Origin: JAEUPI01 sp035499355
GTDB taxonomy: Bacteria; Pseudomonadota; Gammaproteobacteria; Burkholderiales; Burkholderiaceae_C
Assembly: GCA_035499355.1 (NCBI GenBank)
Contig: DATJYZ010000361.1
Coordinates: forward strand, 1 to 5,052
Reading direction: 5' to 3'
Length of the DNA: 5,052 nucleotides
In this document: piece after piece, positions 1 to 5,052 of the stretch
Layout: every line of letters starts with the position of its first letter
Position numbering within the stretch: position 1 is the first letter of the stretch
Notes under the pieces: model-generated
Database searches by the model: none
Told to the model about the DNA's origin: nothing
The model's input: the letters and a program-made list of their open reading frames with translations, nothing else
Position numbers and translations under genes: made by a program

Positions 1-576
1 GTGGCCGCGCGCGGCGAGCGGCGCGAGACGGTGGAGGCGCTGCTGCAGCAGGTGAACCTGTGGGACGTGCGCAAGCGCGCGATCGCCGGCTTCTCCGGCG
101 GCATGCGGCAGCGTTTCGGCATCGCGCAGGCGCTGATCGGCAACCCGCAGCTGATCATCGTCGACGAGCCGACCGCCGGCCTCGACCCCGAGGAGCGCTA
201 CCGCTTCAACAACCTGCTGGCCGAGGTCGGCGAGAGCCGCGTCGTGATCCTGTCGACGCACATCGTCGACGACGTGACCGACCTGTGCTCGCGCATGGCG
301 ATCCTGGTCGACGGGCGCATCGTCGCGCACGACACGCCGGCCACGCTGATCGACGCGCTCGCCGGGCGCATCTTCAGCCTCGGCGTCGACAAGAGCGAGC
401 TGCCCGCGCTGCGCAAGCAGTTCCAGATCATCTCGACGCGGCTGGCCGGCGGGCGCACGCAGGTCCACGTGCTGTCCGACGGGCGGCCCGAGCCGCGCTT
501 CGTGCCGGTGGCGGCCAGCCTCGAGGACGTGTACTTCGCGACGCTGCACGGCGAGCGCGGCGCGGCGGCCGCATGA
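1..576 (+). CDS. ABC transporter ATP-binding protein, 3' part (5' end outside window)
   Basis: This is the nucleotide-binding subunit of an ABC-2 type transporter. It hydrolyses ATP at the cytoplasmic face to power the membrane protein encoded next. The 191 visible residues hold the signature motif FSGGMRQR (residues 31-38, SGGM in place of SGGQ), Walker B LIIVDEP with catalytic Glu56, the D-loop AGLDP (59-63) and the switch His87 in ILSTH. A C-terminal tail ending LEDVYFATL is typical of ABC-2 ATPases. Walker A and the Q-loop are missing because the gene begins left of the window. The GTG at position 1 is therefore an internal Val codon, not a start. The TGA stop at 574-576 is followed 106 bases later by the permease-peptidase gene on the same strand, so the two are almost certainly one operon. 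The family is certain; the transported substrate cannot be inferred. Confidence 0.95.
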   Translation: MAARGERRETVEALLQQVNLWDVRKRAIAGFSGGMRQRFGIAQALIGNPQLIIVDEPTAGLDPEERYRFNNLLAEVGESRVVILSTHIVDDVTDLCSRMAILVDGRIVAHDTPATLIDALAGRIFSLGVDKSELPALRKQFQIISTRLAGGRTQVHVLSDGRPEPRFVPVAASLEDVYFATLHGERGAAAA

Positions 577-598
577 CACAAGCGACGTTTGCGAGTTG

Positions 599-635
599 GC
601 GGGCCGAGCGCCGGCCCGCTCCCAAGCCGGCCCGC
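599..635. repeat. GC-rich hairpin with duplicated right arm
   Basis: A perfect 8-bp inverted repeat, GCGGGCCG (599-606) with CGGCCCGC (612-619), closes a 5-base loop. The right arm sits within GCCGGCCCGC (610-619), which is repeated exactly at 626-635. The left arm could therefore pair with either copy, giving two mutually exclusive stems. No T-run follows, so it does not look like a factor-independent terminator. I read it as part of a palindromic intergenic element, possibly REP-like. Dispersal around the genome cannot be tested from this window. Confidence 0.6.
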
Positions 636-677
636 ATCCCCTCGGGGGATCGACCGACGTACCCGTCGGACGAGGGG
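636..677. repeat. Two adjacent inverted repeats leading into the permease ribosome binding site
   Basis: The first hairpin pairs ATCCCC (636-641) with GGGGAT (645-650) around a TCG triloop. The second pairs CCGACG (654-659) with CGTCGG (664-669) around a TACC loop. It can be extended past an A-A mismatch by TCG (650-652) with CGA (671-673). In competition with both outer stems, CCCCTCG (638-644) is exactly complementary to CGAGGGG (671-677), which contains the Shine-Dalgarno sequence. The pairings are seen directly. Whether they regulate translation or are only the structure of a dispersed repeat is open. Confidence 0.55.
672..677 (+). promoter_or_regulatory. Ribosome binding site of the permease-peptidase gene
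   Basis: GAGGGG lies five bases before the ATG at 683, a normal Shine-Dalgarno spacing. The spacing to the next in-frame ATG at 689 would be 11 bases. The site therefore favours 683 over 689 and over the far-upstream TTG at 596. It is also the right arm of a possible stem with CCCCTCG at 638-644, which could hide it. Confidence 0.6.
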
Positions 678-682
678 CTCAC

Positions 683-3600
683 ATGACCATGCTTCGACAC
701 ATCGCCGCCTTCGAGTGGCGCTACCAGGTCCGCAGCCCGGTGTTCTGGGTCGGCTGCCTGATCTTCTTTCTGTTGACGTTCGGCGCGGTCACGTCCGACC
801 AGATCCAGATCGGCAGCCGCGGCAACGTGCACATCAACGCGCCGTTCGCGATCCTGCAGATGACGTCGATCATGAGTCTGTTCACCGGCTTCATCGTCGT
901 CGCGATGGTGGCCGGGGTCGTGATCCGCGACGACGAGACCGGCTTCGCACCGATCCTGCGGTCCACCCGCATCGGCAGGTGGGACTACCTGGTCGGCCGC
1001 TTTGCCGGCGCGGTGGCCGCCGCGCTGCTGGTGATGGCGGTGATCCCGCTGGCCATCGGCGTGGGCGTGCTGATGCCGTGGCAGGACCCGGAGAAGATCG
1101 GGCCGTTCCGGCTGTCGGACTACCTGACGGTGCTGTTCGGATTCGCCTTGCCGACGTTGCTGATCAGCGCGGCGGTGTACTTCGCGCTGGCCACGTTCAC
1201 GCGCTCGCTGATGTGGACCTACGTCGGCGCGGCGGCGATGGTGGTGCTGTACCTGGTGATGCGCGGCCTGCTGCGCGACCCGCGCTGTGATGGCGTGACC
1301 TCGTTGCTCGATCCGTATGGCCAGTCGGCGATCGTGGTGGCCACGCGCTACTGGACGGCGGCCGAGCGCAACGCGCAATTGCCCGAGCTGAGCGGCGTGG
1401 TGCTGACCAACCGCCTGCTGTGGAGCGGCGCCGCGCTCGCGCTGTTCGTGCTGACGGCGTGGCGTTTCAGGTTCGCGCAGGGCCCAGGCAGCGCGGGTGC
1501 AGCTGCACCGGCCGCCGACGAGCCCGGCCCCCCGCGCCGCGACGCCGCCGCGTTGCCGGCGCCGCGCCACGATGCCGCGACGCGGCGCGCCCAGCTGTGG
1601 GCTCTGGCCCGCTTCGACATGGCGTTCGTCTTCAGGAGCCCGGCCTTCTTCGTGCTGCTGCTGATCGGGCTGATCACCGCCGGTGCCAATTGCTGGTTCG
1701 CCGGCGAGCTGTACGGCAGTCCGTCATATCCAGTGACGCGGCTGATGGTCGATGCACTGAACGGTGCCTTCACCATCATGTCGATCCTGATCGCCATCTA
1801 CTACGGTGGCGAACTCGTCTGGCGCGACCGCGAGCGCCGCCTGCACGAGATCGTCGACGCCACCGCGGCGCCCGACTGGGCGCACCTGGTGCCGAAGATC
1901 CTCGCCATCACGCTGGTACTGCTGGCCACCAGCGTGGTGGCCGCGCTGACCGGCGCGGTGGTGCAGCTGCTCAAGGGCTACACCGCGATCGATGCCGCCG
2001 CCTATGCGCTGTGGTACGTGCTGCCGACCACCGTGGTCGCGCTGCAGCTCGCGGTGCTGAGCGTGTTCGTGCAGGTGCTGGTGCCGCAGAAGTTCATCGG
2101 CTGGGCCCTGATGCTGCTGCAGCTGGTGGCGTCGATCGCGCTGGCGTCGGCCGGCTTCGAGCACCACCTGTACGACTACGCCGGTACGCCGCCGGTGCCG
2201 CTGTCGGACATGAACCGCCTCGGCCACTTCTGGATCGGCCAGTGGTGGTTTCTCGCCTACTGGAGCGCGTTCGCCACGGTGCTGGCCGTGCTCGCCCATG
2301 CGCTGTGGCGGCGCGGCGCGACCACGGCGCTGCGGCCGCGCCTGACGCAGCTGCGCCAGCGCTTGCGCGGGCCGGCGCTGGCTGTGCTGGTCAGTGTCGC
2401 GCTGGCCTGGCTCGGCCTTGGCGCCTGGGTGTACGTCAACACCAACGTGCTCAACCGCTACGTCACGACACCCCAGCGCGAGCGCACCCTGGCCGAGATG
2501 GAGAAGGCGGTGTGGCCCTTCCACACGCTGCCGCATCCGCGCATCACCGCCGTGAGCGTCGACGTGCAGCTCTATCCGCGCGAGACCCGCGCCGTCACCA
2601 GCGGCCGCTACACGATCGACAACCCGCGCGGCGTGCCGATCTCGGAAGTGCACGTGCAATGGGGCGAGCGCACCACGCTCGATGCCTTCGAGATGGCCGG
2701 CGCGACGCTGAAGCAGGAATGGCCCGACTACCACTACCGCGTCTACGCACTGGCGACCCCGCTGGCGCCGGGCGAGTCCCGCACGGTGACCTTCCGCACC
2801 ACGCTGCAGGAGCGCGGCTTCACCAATGGCGCGCCGCTGACGCGCGTGGTCGAGAACGGCACCTTCATCGACAACACCGAGATCACGCCGAACTTCGGGC
2901 CGCAACGCGACGCGTTCCTGAAGGATCGCGCCAAGCGCCGCAAGTACGGCCTGCCGCCGGACCAGCGGCCGCCCACGCTGGAGGACGACGGTGCGCGCGC
3001 CTTCAGCGCGTTCCGCCACGACAGCGACTTCGTGCACGCCGACATCACGGTGACCACCGACGCCGACCAGACGCCGATCGCGCCGGGGCAGGCGCTCAGC
3101 GACACCACGGCCGACGGCCGGCGCAGCGTGCGCTTCGTGACCGATGCGCCGATCAACCACTTCTACTCGATCCAGTCGGCGCGCTACGCGGTCGCGCGCG
3201 ACAGCTGGCACGGCCCGCACGGCGACGTGGCGCTGGCGGTCTACTACCACCCGGCACATCCGTACAACGTGCCGCGCATGATCGAGGCGATGAAAGTGTC
3301 GCTGCAGCTGTTCAGCGAGCGCTTCAGCCCGTTCCAGTTCAAGCAGGCACGCATCCTGGAGTTCCCGGCCTACGCCACCTTCGCCCAGAGCTTCGCCAAC
3401 ACCATTCCGTACTCCGAGGCGATCGGCTTCATTGCACACCCCACCGACCCCAGCAAGATCGACATGGTGACCTACGTCACCGCGCACGAGATCGCGCACC
3501 AGTGGTGGGGCCACCAGCTGGTGCCGAGCGACCAGCAGGGCGCAACGATGCTGGTGGAGACCTTCGCGCAGTACTCGGCGCTGCGGGTGATGGAGCAGAT

Positions 3601-4279
3601 GTACGGCAAGGACCAGATCCGCCGCTTCCTCAAGTACGAGCTCGACCGCTACCTGCGCGCGCGCGGCGGCGAGGTGGTCGAGGAGCTGCCGCTGGCGCGT
3701 GTGGAAGACCAGCCCTACATCCACTACAACAAGGGCTCGCTGGCGATGTATTGGCTCAAGGAGGTGGTGGGTGAGGACGTGCTCGACCGCGCGCTGGCCA
3801 AGCTGCTGCAGCAGCACGCGTTCAAGGTGCCGCCGTACCCGAACAGCCGCGACTTCCTCGCCCTGCTGCGCGCCGAGGCGGGGCCGCAGCACGACGCCCT
3901 GATCACCGACCTGTTCGAGCGCATCACGCTGCTCGACATGAAAGCGACGGCCGCCAGCGCGCGCCGGAGGCCCGACGGGCGCTACGACCTCACGCTGCGC
4001 ATCGATGCCCACAAGCGCTACGCCGACGGCAAGGGCGCGGAGACCGAGGCCCCGATGGACGAAGACGTCGACGTCGGCGCGTTCACCGTCGAACCGGGCA
4101 AGACCGGTTTCGGCGCCGGCTCGGTGCTCGCACTGACACGCCGGCGCATCGTCAGCGGCACGCAGACGCTGACCCTGGTGGTCGACAAGCCGCCGGCGTG
4201 GGCCGGCATCGACCCCTACAACAAGCGCATCGACCGCAACTCCGAGGACAACCTGAAGGCGGTGGACCTGCAGCCCTGA
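683..4279 (+). CDS. ABC-2 type permease fused to an M1-family zinc peptidase domain
   Basis: This is a 1198-residue membrane protein. Residues 1-262 form a six-helix ABC-2 unit (helices near 20-36, 57-81, 102-131, 148-171, 178-195, 243-260). An Ala/Pro-rich linker follows (264-303), then a second six-helix unit (about 320-541) and a 13th helix (563-585). Arg-rich segments before helix 1, in the linker and at 543-562 place those parts in the cytoplasm. The rest, about 590-1198, would then be periplasmic. That region is M1-like: HEIAH (935-939) and Glu959 bind zinc, Glu936 is the general base, and Tyr1015 in HYNKG matches the catalytic Tyr of M1 enzymes. The GxMEN position reads FAQSF (900-904), so classical aminopeptidase activity is doubtful. 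The architecture matches proteins annotated as ABC transporter permease/M1 family aminopeptidase, whose role I do not know to be established. ATG 683 is chosen because it has a ribosome binding site and starts just before the first conserved stretch. An in-frame TTG at 596 would add 29 unrelated residues from the repeat-rich spacer. The gene is probably co-transcribed with the preceding ATPase. Confidence 0.93.
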   Translation: MTMLRHIAAFEWRYQVRSPVFWVGCLIFFLLTFGAVTSDQIQIGSRGNVHINAPFAILQMTSIMSLFTGFIVVAMVAGVVIRDDETGFAPILRSTRIGRWDYLVGRFAGAVAAALLVMAVIPLAIGVGVLMPWQDPEKIGPFRLSDYLTVLFGFALPTLLISAAVYFALATFTRSLMWTYVGAAAMVVLYLVMRGLLRDPRCDGVTSLLDPYGQSAIVVATRYWTAAERNAQLPELSGVVLTNRLLWSGAALALFVLTAWRFRFAQGPGSAGAAAPAADEPGPPRRDAAALPAPRHDAATRRAQLWALARFDMAFVFRSPAFFVLLLIGLITAGANCWFAGELYGSPSYPVTRLMVDALNGAFTIMSILIAIYYGGELVWRDRERRLHEIVDATAAPDWAHLVPKILAITLVLLATSVVAALTGAVVQLLKGYTAIDAAAYALWYVLPTTVVALQLAVLSVFVQVLVPQKFIGWALMLLQLVASIALASAGFEHHLYDYAGTPPVPLSDMNRLGHFWIGQWWFLAYWSAFATVLAVLAHALWRRGATTALRPRLTQLRQRLRGPALAVLVSVALAWLGLGAWVYVNTNVLNRYVTTPQRERTLAEMEKAVWPFHTLPHPRITAVSVDVQLYPRETRAVTSGRYTIDNPRGVPISEVHVQWGERTTLDAFEMAGATLKQEWPDYHYRVYALATPLAPGESRTVTFRTTLQERGFTNGAPLTRVVENGTFIDNTEITPNFGPQRDAFLKDRAKRRKYGLPPDQRPPTLEDDGARAFSAFRHDSDFVHADITVTTDADQTPIAPGQALSDTTADGRRSVRFVTDAPINHFYSIQSARYAVARDSWHGPHGDVALAVYYHPAHPYNVPRMIEAMKVSLQLFSERFSPFQFKQARILEFPAYATFAQSFANTIPYSEAIGFIAHPTDPSKIDMVTYVTAHEIAHQWWGHQLVPSDQQGATMLVETFAQYSALRVMEQMYGKDQIRRFLKYELDRYLRARGGEVVEELPLARVEDQPYIHYNKGSLAMYWLKEVVGEDVLDRALAKLLQQHAFKVPPYPNSRDFLALLRAEAGPQHDALITDLFERITLLDMKATAASARRRPDGRYDLTLRIDAHKRYADGKGAETEAPMDEDVDVGAFTVEPGKTGFGAGSVLALTRRRIVSGTQTLTLVVDKPPAWAGIDPYNKRIDRNSEDNLKAVDLQP

Positions 4280-4282
4280 GGT

Positions 4283-5052
4283 TCAGTCGGGCGCGCGCAG
4301 CGCCGCGCTCAGGTCGCCCATCGGCGCGGCACCGTTGGCCTTGAGCGCCGCGTCGCGCATCTGCACGCCGGGCAGCGGCTCCAGGCCCCAGCGTCGCGTG
4401 ATGAAGCGCAGGATCGAGCCGGTGTCGTACGGCGTGTGGTCGACGAAACCGCGCCGGGCCAGCGGCGACACGATCAGCGCCGGGATGCGCGAGCCCGGGC
4501 CCCAGCGGTCGCCCTTGGGCACGCGCACGTGGTCGTACAGGCCGCCGTTCTCGTCGTAGGTGACGACGATCATCATGCGCGACCACTGCGGGCCCTTCTG
4601 CAGGCGCTCGATCACCTCGGCGATGTGGGCGTCGCCGTCGGCGACGTTGGCGTAACCGGCGTGCTGGTTGAGGTTGCCCTGCGGCTTGTAGAACGTCACG
4701 TGCGGCAGCTGGCCGGCGTCGGCATCGGCGAAGAAGCGCGCGTCGAAATCCAGCAGGTGCGCGCCGCGGCGGTCTTGGTGGCGCTGCGGGTCGAAGTTGG
4801 CGAAGTAGTTGAACGGCTGGTGGTGCGGCTGGAAGTTGACCTTGCCGCGGTAGATCAGCTTGCGCGCCGCCGCCGCGGCCGGCTCGGCGCTGGCCGCTGC
4901 CCAGGCGCCGCCGTACCACGCCCACGACACGCCCTTGGCGTCGAGCCGGTCGCCGATGGTGGCCAGCGTCTGCGGCGGCAGCGTGGTCGGGCGGCTCGGG
5001 TCGGCGTAGCGGGTGTCGCCGTCGGCCGCCGGCGTGTTGCCGCTCGGCTGGT
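4283..5052 (-). CDS. Phosphoesterase, AcpA acid phosphatase / phospholipase C superfamily, 3' part
   Basis: The visible 255 residues are the C-terminal part of a metal-dependent phosphoesterase (PF04185-type) that cleaves phosphate monoesters or phospholipid head groups, normally after export. The reading frame stays open to the right edge, so the GTG at 4930-4928 is internal and the start and any export signal are outside. Markers in order are LATIGDRL and VSWAWYGG, then LPHVTFY and NQHAGY, the family metal-site motif DENGGLYDHV (positions 4555-4526), then RIPALIVSPLA and the late motif VDHTPYDTGSILRFI. The protein ends about 50 residues after that motif, without the C-terminal repeats of haemolytic-type phospholipases C. 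It therefore resembles AcpA-like acid phosphatases more. It is convergent with the permease-peptidase gene, with three bases between stops. Family assignment is firm; the choice between phosphatase and phospholipase is an inference. Confidence 0.9.
   Translation of the reverse strand, partial: QPSGNTPAADGDTRYADPSRPTTLPPQTLATIGDRLDAKGVSWAWYGGAWAAASAEPAAAAARKLIYRGKVNFQPHHQPFNYFANFDPQRHQDRRGAHLLDFDARFFADADAGQLPHVTFYKPQGNLNQHAGYANVADGDAHIAEVIERLQKGPQWSRMMIVVTYDENGGLYDHVRVPKGDRWGPGSRIPALIVSPLARRGFVDHTPYDTGSILRFITRRWGLEPLPGVQMRDAALKANGAAPMGDLSAALRAPD

Noticed and set aside
1..3. GTG at position 1 as the true start of the ATPase
   Set aside because: The protein would lack Walker A and the Q-loop, which lie N-terminal to the visible part in intact ABC ATPases. 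The gene is cut by the window edge rather than truncated.
599..619. The spacer hairpin as a factor-independent terminator after the ATPase gene
   Set aside because: The stem is strong but is followed by CTCCCAAG, not a T-run. The downstream gene is an obvious partner on the same strand, so full termination here is unlikely.
596..682. TTG at 596 as the start of the permease-peptidase
   Set aside because: It would add 29 Ala/Gly/Pro/Arg residues translated from the palindromic spacer. ATG 683 has a well-spaced GAGGGG and begins directly before the conserved N-terminal helix.
428..1570. A 380-codon minus-strand open frame across the ATPase end, the spacer and the permease start
   Set aside because: It is Arg/His/Gln-rich without domain signals and overlaps two well-supported genes on the other strand.
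1420..3774. A 784-codon plus-strand open frame shifted relative to the permease-peptidase
   Set aside because: Its translation is an Arg/Ala/Gly-rich low-complexity string with no motifs. It is a frame shadow of the real gene.
1724..4012. A 762-codon open frame on the minus strand opposite the permease-peptidase gene
   Set aside because: Its translation is rich in Arg, His, Gln and Val with no recognisable domain, as expected for the antisense frame of a high-GC gene. The plus-strand frame has clear transporter and M1 motifs throughout.
4152..4925. A 257-codon minus-strand open frame overlapping the phosphoesterase
   Set aside because: It is the out-of-frame shadow of the phosphoesterase, Arg/Pro-rich and without motifs. 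The frame ending at 4283 carries the family motifs.

Overview
The window is GC-rich, compactly coded bacterial DNA, about 70% G+C by eye. Codon use, the genes present and the GC-rich palindromic spacer suggest a high-GC proteobacterium. A betaproteobacterium of the Burkholderiales is my best guess, with a xanthomonad-like gammaproteobacterium as the alternative. Nothing in the window fixes the taxon.

Layout: (1) positions 1-576, plus strand, hold the 3' part of an ABC transporter ATPase gene. Its Walker A end lies off the left edge. (2) Positions 577-682 are a short spacer made largely of GC-rich inverted repeats, ending in a ribosome binding site. (3) Positions 683-4279, plus strand, encode one 1198-residue protein: two tandem ABC-2 type six-helix membrane units, a 13th membrane helix, and a zinc-dependent M1-type peptidase domain predicted to lie in the periplasm. 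(4) Positions 4283-5052, minus strand, hold the 3' part of a phosphoesterase gene of the AcpA acid phosphatase / phospholipase C superfamily, with its start off the right edge. The two stop codons of genes 3 and 4 face each other with only three bases between them.

Genes 1 and 3 form a transporter operon. The ATPase would work as a dimer under the two fused membrane halves, so one membrane polypeptide supplies a complete transmembrane unit. The most notable content is the transporter-peptidase fusion. The peptidase keeps the zinc site (HEIAH plus a distal Glu) and the catalytic Tyr. It has lost the GxMEN exopeptidase motif that defines classical M1 aminopeptidases and has one extra residue in the zinc-site spacer. 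Its substrate and the purpose of coupling it to ATP hydrolysis cannot be read from the sequence. The phosphoesterase is convergent and probably functionally unrelated.

No tRNA, rRNA, CRISPR array, insertion sequence or convincing factor-independent terminator was seen. Apart from the roughly 106-base spacer, there is no gene-free stretch of note.
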